Shown: positions 34,340 to 43,183 of the stretch, in pieces
How positions within the stretch are numbered: position 1 is the first letter of the stretch
Layout: each line of letters starts with the position of its first letter
Source of the DNA: Pontibacter pamirensis
GTDB taxonomy: Bacteria > Bacteroidota > Bacteroidia > Cytophagales > Hymenobacteraceae
Assembly: GCF_010015475.1 (NCBI RefSeq)
Contig: NZ_SSNI01000015.1
Location: 62,001-126,000 of the forward strand
Length of the DNA stretch: 64,000 nt
Direction of reading: 5' to 3'
Program-made: the position numbers and the translations under genes
The notes under the pieces: model-generated
What the model was told of the DNA's origin: nothing
Seen by the model: only the letters and a program-made list of their open reading frames with translations
Databases searched by the model: none

Positions 34340-36451
34340 TTAGAAGAATCTAACGCGATTGTCTTTTACATCCGCTTTTTCTCTGATAGCTTCGAAGGCG
34401 TTGCTCTGCACAGAGTTTGTGCGGGTACCACGCATTTGCTCTTTCACATTAGAGAAGTCGTTGATTTCCGGGGCAGGGTTCATTTGCGTCAGTTCTACCA
34501 TCAGCACACCGCTCTGGCCCTCAAATGGAGCTGTACGGGCACCTGGCTTTAAACCGAAAGCCTTACCAACAGCCATTGGCTCTACACCTAAACCAGGTAT
34601 AGCAGCAGAGGCAAACGTTACGTTATCAGCAGTTCTGACTGTTGCATCCGGGCCATAGCTAGCGGCAATCTCGTCTAAAGTACCTTGCTGGCCCTCTAGT
34701 TTCGCGATAATTTGCTGCGCCTTTAACTCATTGCGTACCGCAGCAGTTAGTTCCTCACGCACATCCTCCAGTTTTGCATAGCCTTTTTCACGCTTGTTTG
34801 TGAGCGTTGCTACTACAAACTGATCTTCTATTTCGAACACAGGCGATACATCACCTACGTCAGTGTCTTTGGCATATGCCCAGCGCACCAGTTCACGCGC
34901 GTTGTTGAGGTTGTTTACAACAATGTTGTTTTTACCAATGGCAGTTGCTTCTTCTTTCACCAGAGATGGATTCTGCGCAACATTCTCTCTAAGTTCTTCA
35001 GCGCTCTCACTCGTACCGGATAACTCATCCGCTACCGCATAAGCAGCATCACGTGTGGTCTCGCTTGGTTCGATGGCGCGTTGCACACCAGCAATCTGAT
35101 ACTCCTGGTTTGACTTAGGAGCAGTTACCTTGACAATATGGTAGCCGTACTCAGTCTCCACAAGGTTTGGCAGCAGACCAATGCCTGAATAATTAAACAC
35201 AGCCTCGTCAAACTCCGATACCATCTGTCCTTGCGGGAACCAACCTAAATCACCACCTGTAGAGGCAGTACCGTCTGTGCCATACTGTGCAGCCATCTGT
35301 GCAAAGTCAGCACCGTTCCTGATTTGCGCCAGCACATCCTGTGCTTTTGCCTGGGCAGCAGCTTTAGCCTCTGGCGTATCATTCTCTGGTCTGATCAGGA
35401 TGTGGCTTGCTCTTACAGCACTTGCGTCTGCTTCTCTTACATCCGTTACTTTGAAAAGCGCTTTAGTGCTGTTTTCACTGTATGGACCGTAAACTTTACC
35501 TTCTTCTAAAGGCAACTGGTTGCGAAGTGGCTCTGGGAGCTGGCCCGGGTTACGGTAAGTGCCATCGAAAGGAACGTCAGAGTTCGCGTTTACAAAAGCT
35601 GAATCGTTGGTTGCCGCCGCAAACTGCTGCGACAGCGTACCTAACTCCTGATTTATGTAGCTGCTATCTTCAGGGGATGCGTTCACCGGAATGGTTACAA
35701 ACTCCATTGAGCGACCTTCGTCAACTTTGTAGAGCTCTTTATTGCGGTCAAAGTAATCCTGCAGTTGTGCGTCCGTTACCTGCACTGCTGAGTCTGATAC
35801 ACTAACGAAAGGCACAAATAAAGCTTTAATACTAGCAGAAGCGTTTTGCGCCTGGTAATAGTTCTTAGCCTCTGTGTCTGTAATATATACTGTCTTGGTC
35901 AGCAAGTTCATGTACTTCGACTGCATACGGTCAGCATAGATGCTCTGCTCAAAGTTAACCCACATCGGGCGTGCTTCCGGGCCCATCTGGTCCAGGTTCT
36001 GCAGGTACTGCACTACCTGGTTGCGGTCGAACTCACCTGTCTGAGGATTGGTGAAAGCTTGCTGCACAGCCGGGTGAATATTGTTACCCTGCACCATGTC
36101 TGCCAGTTCTTCTTCCGTTACCGCTATGCCAAGGCGGTCATATTCTTTCTGTAGCGCAATTTTAAAGATTAGCTGGTTCCAGGCCTGCTCACGCAGCATT
36201 GCTAGCTCCCCTTCGTTGGCAGCACGGCCGGTTCGGTTTTCGTAATCCGCTTTTACCTGCTGCAACACCTGGTCAAATTCCTGAAACTCAATTTCTTCAC
36301 CGGCTATTTCACCAACGGTATTTGCATCGTTTCCCAGAAGCCTTGAGTTAGGCCCAAGCAGGTCGCCGCCCACAACAAAAACGCCAAGCCCTATCGCAAT
36401 GGCGCCTACAGCCCAACCAGACTTTTCTCTAATCTTGTTAATTAATGCCAT
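34340..36451 (-). CDS. Membrane-anchored peptidyl-prolyl isomerase, PpiD/SurA-like
   Basis: The 703-residue protein has one N-terminal membrane segment (about 13-33, GWAVGAIAIGLGVFVVGG) and a SurA_N-type chaperone region (about 35-200, with EEIEFQEFDQVLQQVK-like helices). A parvulin rotamase domain follows (about 340-445, VRASHILIRPE, GGDLGWFPQGQMV, ETEYGYHIVKV). A second, degenerate parvulin-like part covers about 470-680. It folds exported proteins at the periplasmic face of the inner membrane. It is last in the lptC, small protein, CNNM, ppiD order, 63 bases after the CNNM gene. Confidence 0.88.
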   Translation of the reverse strand: MALINKIREKSGWAVGAIAIGLGVFVVGGDLLGPNSRLLGNDANTVGEIAGEEIEFQEFDQVLQQVKADYENRTGRAANEGELAMLREQAWNQLIFKIALQKEYDRLGIAVTEEELADMVQGNNIHPAVQQAFTNPQTGEFDRNQVVQYLQNLDQMGPEARPMWVNFEQSIYADRMQSKYMNLLTKTVYITDTEAKNYYQAQNASASIKALFVPFVSVSDSAVQVTDAQLQDYFDRNKELYKVDEGRSMEFVTIPVNASPEDSSYINQELGTLSQQFAAATNDSAFVNANSDVPFDGTYRNPGQLPEPLRNQLPLEEGKVYGPYSENSTKALFKVTDVREADASAVRASHILIRPENDTPEAKAAAQAKAQDVLAQIRNGADFAQMAAQYGTDGTASTGGDLGWFPQGQMVSEFDEAVFNYSGIGLLPNLVETEYGYHIVKVTAPKSNQEYQIAGVQRAIEPSETTRDAAYAVADELSGTSESAEELRENVAQNPSLVKEEATAIGKNNIVVNNLNNARELVRWAYAKDTDVGDVSPVFEIEDQFVVATLTNKREKGYAKLEDVREELTAAVRNELKAQQIIAKLEGQQGTLDEIAASYGPDATVRTADNVTFASAAIPGLGVEPMAVGKAFGLKPGARTAPFEGQSGVLMVELTQMNPAPEINDFSNVKEQMRGTRTNSVQSNAFEAIREKADVKDNRVRFF

Positions 36452-36514
36452 TCTTTATTTAAATATAAAAAGGATTGTGCAAAATAAGGTTAATCGTGCT
36501 AATATTCAAAATTT

Positions 36515-37828
36515 TTATCTTCCTGTTTGGTCCGCAGCATCTGCCTGAGAATCTGTGTTTTTAACAAGCTTCACAGCATCAATGCGGTTCTCATCCATTG
36601 TGAGCACCCTGATAGTGAAAGGTGGCACTGTCACCTCGTCACCCGGAAGAGGTATCTCTCCGAATACAGACAAAATTAATCCACCTAACGTTTCATAATC
36701 ACCCTCTGGCAAAGCCAGGTTATACTTCTCGTTCAGGTAATCGATTTCGTGGCGGCCACTCAGGAAGTAGATTCCTTTCTCAGGCAGCACCCGCTCCAGA
36801 AGCCGCTGGTTTACATCGTACTCGTCCTCTATCTCCCCAAAGATTTCCTCAATTACATCTTCTACAGTAACTATGCCAGAGGTGCCCCCAAACTCGTCTA
36901 CCACCACTGCCACGCTGCGGTGCTCTGAAACAAACTTCACAAACAACTCACTGGCCATCATACTCTCCGGCACCATACTTACCGGCCCCAGAATTTCAGA
37001 GATATTCCGGGGCTGCTTAAACATGGCAAGTTGGTGGCAGTAGCCAATGATGTTATCAATAGAGTCTTCGTAAATAAGGATTTTGGAATGACCTGTTTTC
37101 ACAAATGCCTGCCCCAGTTCCTCTACTGTGCTTTCCACATCCACCGCCTTTATCTCGGTGCGCGGCACCATACACTCCCGCACCTTCACGGTTTTAAAAT
37201 CCAGGGCATTGTGGAAGATGAGCGGGTCTACTTCGGGCGCACCCTCCTGTTCCGGGTGGTAGAGGTGGTTCTTGATGAAGGCATTCAGGTCTGTAAACCC
37301 GAATACCGGCTTCTCCTCTGAAAACTCAATCCGGAAGAACTTCTCTGCCACCCATTTGCTCAGGCCCACAATCAGGAACACCACCGGGTACAGCAGATAG
37401 TACACAACCAGAATGGGCACAGCCAGCACCTGCAGCATGCGGTTAGGGTTAATGGCGAAAAGGCTGCGGGGCAGGAACTCAGCAGTGAGCAATACCACCA
37501 CCGAAGCCACAATGATCTGCAGGAAGAGCACAAGCAAGCTGAACTGCATTGAATCAGGCAGGTACAGGGAGAACAGCTGATGCAGCACACTGGCAATGGC
37601 CAGGCCGTACAGCACTAGTGCCAGCGTATTACCTATGAGCGTAGTGCCCATCAGGCGGGCGGGGCGCTTTAGCAGAAAGCCCAGGATGCGCCCCGAAAGC
37701 TCCCCGTTTTTCTCGTTCAGCTCAATCTGGATTTTATTGGCAGCCATAAAGGCCATCTCTATACCCGAGAAAAAGGCAGAGAACAGAAGCGCGATAAACA
37801 ATATAATGATCTGACTGGGGTCTATCAT
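36515..37828 (-). CDS. CNNM/CorC (hemolysin-type) transporter-like protein
   Basis: The 437-residue protein has an N-terminal DUF21/CNNM membrane domain (about 1-190, four helices), a pair of CBS domains (about 215-335, MVPRTEIKAVDVEST and VVVDEFGGTSGIVTVEDVIEEIFGEI), and a C-terminal CorC_HlyC domain (about 350-430). CNNM proteins are linked to magnesium or divalent-metal export; the hemolysin name is historical. The set is complete. It lies 23 bases after a 57-codon gene and upstream of the ppiD-like gene, a neighbourhood I recognise as conserved in Bacteroidota. Confidence 0.88.
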   Translation of the reverse strand: MIDPSQIIILFIALLFSAFFSGIEMAFMAANKIQIELNEKNGELSGRILGFLLKRPARLMGTTLIGNTLALVLYGLAIASVLHQLFSLYLPDSMQFSLLVLFLQIIVASVVVLLTAEFLPRSLFAINPNRMLQVLAVPILVVYYLLYPVVFLIVGLSKWVAEKFFRIEFSEEKPVFGFTDLNAFIKNHLYHPEQEGAPEVDPLIFHNALDFKTVKVRECMVPRTEIKAVDVESTVEELGQAFVKTGHSKILIYEDSIDNIIGYCHQLAMFKQPRNISEILGPVSMVPESMMASELFVKFVSEHRSVAVVVDEFGGTSGIVTVEDVIEEIFGEIEDEYDVNQRLLERVLPEKGIYFLSGRHEIDYLNEKYNLALPEGDYETLGGLILSVFGEIPLPGDEVTVPPFTIRVLTMDENRIDAVKLVKNTDSQADAADQTGR

Positions 37829-37851
37829 AAATGCGTTTGATCCAAAATAAA

Positions 37852-38025
37852 TCAGGCGCCGTTTTTCCTTTTACGGTAGTAATACAGCATATACAGCACC
37901 AGGCCAATCATAAAGAGCCAGTAATTACCGAGAACATCATCTTCCACCATGCTGCGGTGAACCCCGATAACCATGATCACGAATGACAACGATAGTAAAA
38001 TAACATTTACAAGCCTTTGGTTCAT
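37852..38025 (-). CDS. 57-residue two-pass membrane protein
   Basis: The frame runs from ATG (38023-38025 on the minus strand) to TGA (37852-37854). The ATG overlaps the lptC stop by one base (TAATG), a strong sign of coupled translation. The product has two hydrophobic helices (about 4-22, VNVILLSLSFVIMVIGV, and 34-50, WLFMIGLVLYMLYYY), an acidic loop (MVEDD) between them and a basic tail (RKRKNGA). It sits exactly between lptC and the CNNM gene, in place and direction. I know no function; a small partner of the Lpt or CNNM protein is possible. Confidence 0.75.
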   Translation of the reverse strand: MNQRLVNVILLSLSFVIMVIGVHRSMVEDDVLGNYWLFMIGLVLYMLYYYRKRKNGA

Positions 38026-38561
38026 TATTCTTTCAGATTGAATTGCCCGGTTACTTTCCGGATTCTATAGTTTGAGAAATCCTGGTCTGCTTCGAGCCCC
38101 TGTCCTATCACCACTTCTTCCGGCGATGTTATTTTCACTAATTTGTCGGTATAGATCTGGGCCTTGCGCCTGTCCCAGAACAGTTCTTCTGTCTCCAGTG
38201 TCTCCTGCTTTTTCAGGTTGTTTACAACCACATTACCCCGCGCTTCGAAAAGGTTCTGATTGCGATCCTGCTTACCGTAGTTTGCTTTTATAGTAGAGGT
38301 TACCTTCTCCCCCTGCTCGTAAAACTCCACGAAAAGGCCTTCCGGAAAAATACCGTCGCCGCTCTCAAACTCCTGCTGCACGGGTGCCTGCAGCTTCACA
38401 AGCAGCCGGGCAGAGTCGCTATAGAGCGTAACCACATCCTGGTTCTCTATTGTTGGCCCTGTATACTTTTGCTCCTTATCAGGGTCTTTTAAATCTTCTT
38501 TACAGCCGAAGCTTAAGATGGCCATTATAGCCATTAGCCCGACCATGTATGCTTTATGCAT
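38025..38561 (-). CDS. lptC: LPS export protein LptC
   Basis: LptC links the inner-membrane LptBFG pump to the periplasmic LptA bridge for LPS transport. The 178-residue protein has a lipoprotein-type N-terminus with lipobox FGC (Cys20) and a beta-jellyroll-like body (about 35-175, LVKLQAPVQQEF, GNVVVNNLKKQETLETEELFWD, IGQGLEADQDF) matching the Bacteroidota LptC family. E. coli LptC is membrane anchored instead, so the lipid anchor is a lineage trait. It starts the lptC, small protein, CNNM, ppiD run; lptB is at 28 kb. Confidence 0.85.
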   Translation of the reverse strand: MHKAYMVGLMAIMAILSFGCKEDLKDPDKEQKYTGPTIENQDVVTLYSDSARLLVKLQAPVQQEFESGDGIFPEGLFVEFYEQGEKVTSTIKANYGKQDRNQNLFEARGNVVVNNLKKQETLETEELFWDRRKAQIYTDKLVKITSPEEVVIGQGLEADQDFSNYRIRKVTGQFNLKE

Positions 38562-38630
38562 TGTTTTGGTTAATCTGATTTATGGTAAGGTAGCAAAATC
38601 TGTGCTGAAACGATTATACCTTTGAACCTG

Positions 38631-38638
38631 CAAATTTA
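38631..38638 (-). promoter_or_regulatory. Candidate -7 element of lptC
   Basis: On the minus strand this reads TAAATTTG, about 70 bases before the lptC start and just past the terminator of the preceding gene. The -33 box is not clear. Confidence 0.35.
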
Positions 38639-38640
38639 TC

Positions 38641-38679
38641 ATGCAAAAAAGGCCGCTTCATGAACGGCCTTTTTTGCAT
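38641..38679 (-). terminator. Terminator after the outer-membrane protein gene
   Basis: A GC-rich core stem inside poly-A/poly-T arms (38641-38679, one bulge) follows the leftward outer-membrane protein stop by about 20 bases. It separates that gene from lptC, so lptC needs its own promoter. Confidence 0.8.
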
Positions 38680-38699
38680 CAGGAAATAAAGAGCTGCTA

Positions 38700-39977
38700 T
38701 TATTCGATTCTACGCTTAATAAACCACCGGCTGTTTACCGTAAACTCCAGGCCAAACTGAAGGTAGTCTTCCTTCACCAAACCGTAGTCGGTGGTGCCGC
38801 GCTGCCCGTAGCCTACGGAAATATTCAACTGGTAAAGGTCATATAGCGTGGAGCGACCAATAGGCAGTGTTGCTCCTGTTGTTACTCCCCTATCAGTGAT
38901 GCGCTGGCCATTCAGGACGTAAGGTGTTTCGCTGTAGTAAAGGCCCCCACGGTACGTGATGCGCTTAAAGTAGCTGTCGATGGAGTTAGCCTCGGGCGTA
39001 TACTCCGCGCCTAATGCCGCACGGTAGCTGTCTTCCAATCCACCATTGCTCCCGTCAAAGTTTTTGTACTTAGACCACTGGTAGCTGGCAAAATCAGCGG
39101 CCACCGTCAAGTTGGAGCCATTGTCGATGCTGATACCTGCTCTCATACTTGCTGGTATCGTAACGCTGTTTTCTGCACTATCCGCCGGAGAGGCAGCCTG
39201 CGTAGAACGCTCATACGTTACCATGCGCTCGGCATCCAACTCCGTCTTAAAACTATATACACCACCGGCACTCACAAACAACTTGTCAGCTAATTTCTGG
39301 CGGTAGTTGGCTCCGGCTCTGAAAATGAAGTCGCTGTAGCTGGTGCGGTCCACTATAGTAACACGCTCCAAAGCCATGTTTTCCTGCTCAGGGTCGTTTA
39401 TGGTGCTGGAGGACTCGTTTGCAATGTTGCCGAAGATATAGGAGGCACTACCACCCAATGTAAGGCCTCCTGCAATTCGTACGCCATGGGCAAAATATAC
39501 TTCTGACAAGCCGCCACTGCCCACATACTCCCGGAGGATGGTAGCCTCCGGATTGCCTTCTACCACATCCGATACATTTACCTGGTAATTTACAGTAGAG
39601 AACGGGCGTAAACCTACAGCCGAGCTCCAGCGCTTCGTAACCGGCACTGAAAGCGACACGTTATTCAAGTTGCCGTTACCATTCGTCTGTGAATTGCCCT
39701 CATTGCTCACTCTTTTTGCCTGCCCCGCAATGCCCATTGTAAAGTTGGTGATGCTGTTGTAATAAAGCAGGGCCGGGTTAGCCAGGTTCGGCTGGTAACT
39801 GTTGGCCGCACTGATACCGGTACCCGCCATACCGGCGTTTCGTATGCTGCCAAAGTTTTCGTTTATTTCTCCCAGCCCATAGCGGGAGTAGGGAGTGCTG
39901 CTGATAAGCTGTGCCTGGGTAGTGTGCGCTAAGCATAGCGCAGCAAAACCTATCAGTACTCGGAATGTCTTATACAT
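38700..39977 (-). CDS. Outer-membrane beta-barrel protein, FadL/OmpP1-like
   Basis: The 425-residue protein has a signal peptide (about 1-22, ending TQAQ) and starts its mature part with SSTPYSRYGLGEIN, a motif of a conserved Bacteroidota barrel family found next to coaX and lptC. The body alternates residues as in membrane strands and ends FTVNSRWFIKRRIE. The early MAGTGISAANSYQPNLANPALL segment recalls the plug/hatch of FadL-type channels for hydrophobic substrates. Its start overlaps the coaX stop by 8 bases, so the two are coupled. The cargo is unknown. Confidence 0.75.
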   Translation of the reverse strand: MYKTFRVLIGFAALCLAHTTQAQLISSTPYSRYGLGEINENFGSIRNAGMAGTGISAANSYQPNLANPALLYYNSITNFTMGIAGQAKRVSNEGNSQTNGNGNLNNVSLSVPVTKRWSSAVGLRPFSTVNYQVNVSDVVEGNPEATILREYVGSGGLSEVYFAHGVRIAGGLTLGGSASYIFGNIANESSSTINDPEQENMALERVTIVDRTSYSDFIFRAGANYRQKLADKLFVSAGGVYSFKTELDAERMVTYERSTQAASPADSAENSVTIPASMRAGISIDNGSNLTVAADFASYQWSKYKNFDGSNGGLEDSYRAALGAEYTPEANSIDSYFKRITYRGGLYYSETPYVLNGQRITDRGVTTGATLPIGRSTLYDLYQLNISVGYGQRGTTDYGLVKEDYLQFGLEFTVNSRWFIKRRIE

Positions 39978-40689
39978 TATGTGTCAATATTCTGTGAAGT
40001 CCGATTAAGACCAATTCAGGAATTACAAAGATGCGTCCTTTTAACTTACTTTCAAAAAATCCCGCATCTCCTCCGCAAAGTATAACCACCAGATCGGCAG
40101 CTTTTTCAGTGTAAGCCTGAATAAATCCGTTCAATTCCGCCACGGTACCTGTCAGCACCCCGCTCAGGATAGACTCTTCGGTGCTTTGCCCCGTTAGCGG
40201 AAAGCCTTTTTCAACCCGCTGTACTAACGGCAGCCGCCCTGTAAAAGTATGCAGGGCTTTAAATTTCATGGTTAGCCCCAAGGAAATGCCTCCGCCATGG
40301 TAGTTGCCCCCGCTGTCGATAAAGTCATGCGTAATGCAGGTGCCGGCATCAAATACCAGGCAATTGCGGCCCGGGAAAAAGTAATGGGCGCCTACCGCTC
40401 CTGCTATTCTATCGGCCCCCAGCGTGTGAGGTGTTTTGTACAGATTAGAAACAGGCAAGGCTGTCTGTGCGGTAAGCTCTAAAAACTTACCGGTTACAGA
40501 CAGCCTTTGCTGTATATCTTGTGCGTTGGCCGCCACCGAGGCAACTATGGCATGGTTAAATTGCTGGCTTTGCAGTTTTTCCGGCAGTTGTTCCTGCTCC
40601 TGAAAATAACCTTGCTCCACCAGGGCATCTCCTTCAAAGATGCCATACTTTGTGCCCGTGTTCCCGATGTCGATAGCGACGCTGCGCAT
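39970..40689 (-). CDS. coaX: Type III pantothenate kinase
   Basis: CoaX phosphorylates pantothenate with ATP in the first step to coenzyme A. The 239-residue ASKHA-fold protein has IDIGNTGTKYG (about 6-16), TLGADRIAGAVGA (about 88-100) with the pantothenate-site Asp, VFDAGTCITHDF (about 115-126) and GGGISLG (about 136-142). It is complete. It overlaps the downstream barrel gene by 8 bases and starts 4 bases after the pseudouridine synthase stop, so all three are in one operon. It complements panC and panD at 16-17 kb. Confidence 0.94.
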   Translation of the reverse strand: MRSVAIDIGNTGTKYGIFEGDALVEQGYFQEQEQLPEKLQSQQFNHAIVASVAANAQDIQQRLSVTGKFLELTAQTALPVSNLYKTPHTLGADRIAGAVGAHYFFPGRNCLVFDAGTCITHDFIDSGGNYHGGGISLGLTMKFKALHTFTGRLPLVQRVEKGFPLTGQSTEESILSGVLTGTVAELNGFIQAYTEKAADLVVILCGGDAGFFESKLKGRIFVIPELVLIGLHRILTHNV

Positions 40690-40693
40690 ACAA

Positions 40694-42496
40694 TTACATA
40701 AAGTACTTCAGCCGGACTACTTCTTTTTCTGAAAGGTAGCGCCAGTTGCTGCGCGGCAGGTCTTTCTTTGTGAGGCTTGCGTACTGCACACGGTCCAGCG
40801 TTACCACCTCGTAGCCCAGGTGCTCGAAAATGCGGCGCACAATGCGGTTACGGCCAATATGAATCTCTATACCTACAAATTTATTAGACTCTCCCAGAAT
40901 GGCTACATCATCCACTTCTGCTTTGCCGTCTTCCAGTTCCACCCCTTCAGCGATTGTCTTAAAGTCTTCTTTTGTGAGCGGCTTGTCGAGTTCTACCTGG
41001 TAAATTTTCTTAATACCGTTGGAAGGGTGCGTCAGCTTTTGTGCCAGTTCTCCATCATTCGTGAACAGCAGCAGGCCGGTAGTGTTACGGTCCAGCCTAC
41101 CTACCGGGAAAATGCGCTCTGTAGAAGCATTAGCTACTAAGTCCATCACTGTCTTTCTTCCCTCCGGATCATCGGTGGTGGTCAGAAAGTCTTTTGGCTT
41201 GTTCAGCAGCACATAGACAAGTTTTTCGCGGTTCAGGATTTTCTTGCCATACTGTACGTTGTCAGTCGGCTGTACTTTATAGCCCATCTCCGTAATCACT
41301 TCGCCGTTCACTTTAATCTCACCTGCTTCAATCAACAAGTCAGCTTCGCGGCGGGAGCAAATACCAGCGTTCGCAATAAAGCGATTCAGGCGGATCGATC
41401 CATCCTCTTCGCCTTCTTCCTGGCGATTTGTTTTTTTGATGCGCGGGTTGTCTTTGTAGCGGCTCAGGTTATAGTTAGGTGTCTGCGGATCTTCACCCTT
41501 GCTTTCACCAAAGCGGCTGTTGCTGCGGTCGCGGTCGCCAAAGCTTTTGCTTTTCGCGTCTCTGTCGCCCCCAAAGCTGCGCTTCTCACCAAAAGATGAT
41601 TTGCCTTCGCGGTTAAAAGGACGGTCACCGCCTTCTCTGCGACCAGCGCCGAACGGCTTTCTGTCGCCGCCTTCGCGCCTGTCAGGACGGTCTGAATTAT
41701 AGGAGCGTCTTTCACCGCCTTCATTTCTTCCGGCACCAAAGCTTTTTCTTTCCCCTTCATCACGACGTGGTCTGTCGACTCCAAAAGAACGTCTTTCGCC
41801 GCCCTCTCTTCTGTCTGCTCGGTCACCTCCAAAAGAGCGTTTATCTGCATCGAAGGGTCTTCTTCCGCCTCTCTCACCACCTTCTCTTCTATCGCCGCCG
41901 AAAGAACGCTTTTCGCCGCCTTCTCTTCTTTCAGGCCTGTCAGTGCCAAAAGAGCGTCGCTCAGATCTATCTCCGCCACGGTCATCTCTCTTGTCGGAGC
42001 TATAGCCGCCTCTGTCGTTGCTGCGTCTTTCCGGACGGTCAGAGTTGAATGAGCGTCTCTCGCCGCCTTCTTTTCTGTCGCCTCCGAAAGATCGTCTTTC
42101 ACCACCTTCTCTTCTTTCTGGTCTGTCGCTGTTGAACGGCTTGCGTTCTCCGCCCTCTCTTCTGTCGCCGTAAGGGCGTCTTTCGCCGCCTTCGCGTCTG
42201 TCTGTTCGGTCTGCGTTGAAAGGCCTGCGTTCGCCACCTTCCCTGTTAGGGCGGTCTGCGTTAAAGGAGCGGCGTTCGCCGGTATCCCTTCTATCGTTAT
42301 CTCTCCTGCCAGAACCGAAGGAGCGGCTGTTACCGCGATCTCCCCTGTCATCTGGCCTGTCAGACTTGTCTCTTCTGTTAAATATTTTCTTGCCTTCGCG
42401 GTCGTTGTTTGCCGGCCTGCCAGATGAGTTTCTGTCAGCGCCTCTTCTGCCTGCCCCTGCGTTGTCGCGGTCAGGTCTTTCGTTATCTCTTGCCAT
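40694..42496 (-). CDS. Pseudouridine synthase (RsuA/RluB type) with long Arg/Gly-rich N-tail
   Basis: The C-terminal third (about 365-600) is an S4 domain (IRLNRFIANAGICSRREADLL) plus an RsuA/RluB/E/F-type synthase with the catalytic Asp in GRLDRNTTGLLLF (about 470-482). It isomerises uridine in rRNA. The first 345 residues are an unusually long disordered tail of repeats such as RREGGERRSFG, with net positive charge, likely to bind RNA. Normal RluB is about 240-290 residues. The tail is encoded by a minisatellite, so its length should vary between strains. It is next to scpB and coaX, as in other Bacteroidota. Confidence 0.9.
   Translation of the reverse strand: MARDNERPDRDNAGAGRRGADRNSSGRPANNDREGKKIFNRRDKSDRPDDRGDRGNSRSFGSGRRDNDRRDTGERRSFNADRPNREGGERRPFNADRTDRREGGERRPYGDRREGGERKPFNSDRPERREGGERRSFGGDRKEGGERRSFNSDRPERRSNDRGGYSSDKRDDRGGDRSERRSFGTDRPERREGGEKRSFGGDRREGGERGGRRPFDADKRSFGGDRADRREGGERRSFGVDRPRRDEGERKSFGAGRNEGGERRSYNSDRPDRREGGDRKPFGAGRREGGDRPFNREGKSSFGEKRSFGGDRDAKSKSFGDRDRSNSRFGESKGEDPQTPNYNLSRYKDNPRIKKTNRQEEGEEDGSIRLNRFIANAGICSRREADLLIEAGEIKVNGEVITEMGYKVQPTDNVQYGKKILNREKLVYVLLNKPKDFLTTTDDPEGRKTVMDLVANASTERIFPVGRLDRNTTGLLLFTNDGELAQKLTHPSNGIKKIYQVELDKPLTKEDFKTIAEGVELEDGKAEVDDVAILGESNKFVGIEIHIGRNRIVRRIFEHLGYEVVTLDRVQYASLTKKDLPRSNWRYLSEKEVVRLKYFM
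41550..42290 (-). repeat. Coding minisatellite in the pseudouridine synthase gene
   Basis: Degenerate direct repeats of about 30-45 bases code for variants of DRREGGERRSFG. The repetition also keeps another frame on the same strand open (41464-42351), which is a by-product. Confidence 0.7.
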
Positions 42497-42595
42497 GGTA
42501 ATATAGTTATGGATGCAGTATCGCTACTGTACCTCTTTTGTGTGCATTATTAAGGAATAATGATGTATTATAGTTCAAAAGGGATGTTGAACCAT

Positions 42596-43159
42596 TTAAT
42601 CGGCTGTTTCGCCTATCGCGTTCTCTTCGGTGGCGAAATCTTTTAGCTGCGGAAGGTCTTTGATGTGGTTGATGCCGAAGTAGTCCATGAACTTCTGAGA
42701 CGTGCCGTATAAAACGGGTCTGCCAATTGTATCGGCTTTGCCTCTGATCTCTATTAGTTCTTTCTCTAAGAGTTTATGGATGGCATAGTCACAACCCACA
42801 CCCCGTATTTGCTCTATAGCTGATCTGGTGACAGGCTGCTTATAGGCGATTATCGCCAGCGTCTCCAGAGAAGACGCTGACAGTTTTTTCTTTGACTTAT
42901 GTTTTAAGTATGTGCTTACTGTCTCCTGGTACTCCGGCTTGGTGAGGAACTGGTAGCCCCCTCCGATGGCGTAGATTTGAAAGGCGAAGCCCGCTTCCAA
43001 AAGCTGCTCGTTTATACCTTCCACAGCCTCCAGCACATCGCTCACCAATATCTCTTCCATCCCCAGCGACTCCTGTAAGCAGCGCTGGATTTCTTCAATG
43101 CTGATGGGCGATTGGGCACAGAAAACAAGTGCCTGAATATGGTTTTGCAGAATATTCAA
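42596..43159 (-). CDS. scpB: Segregation and condensation protein ScpB
   Basis: ScpB is the winged-helix subunit that, with ScpA, binds the SMC ATPase in chromosome condensation. The 187-residue protein shows the typical LVFCAQSPISIEEIQ (about 11-25), GYQFLTKPEY (about 67-76), SLETLAIIAYKQPVTRSAIEQIRGV (about 97-121) and LYGTSQKFMDYFGI (about 150-163). It lies between the DksA-like gene and the pseudouridine synthase, the latter a pairing found across many bacteria. scpA is not in this window. Confidence 0.94.
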   Translation of the reverse strand: MNILQNHIQALVFCAQSPISIEEIQRCLQESLGMEEILVSDVLEAVEGINEQLLEAGFAFQIYAIGGGYQFLTKPEYQETVSTYLKHKSKKKLSASSLETLAIIAYKQPVTRSAIEQIRGVGCDYAIHKLLEKELIEIRGKADTIGRPVLYGTSQKFMDYFGINHIKDLPQLKDFATEENAIGETAD

Positions 43160-43183
43160 GTGGTAAAAGTAAAGGTACTGGTA

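Noticed and set aside
41464..42351. A 295-codon frame on the minus strand inside the pseudouridine synthase gene
   Set aside because: It is the +1 frame of the same repeat tract. The repeats keep it open, its product is featureless Ala/Thr/Glu text, and the true frame has a known catalytic domain.
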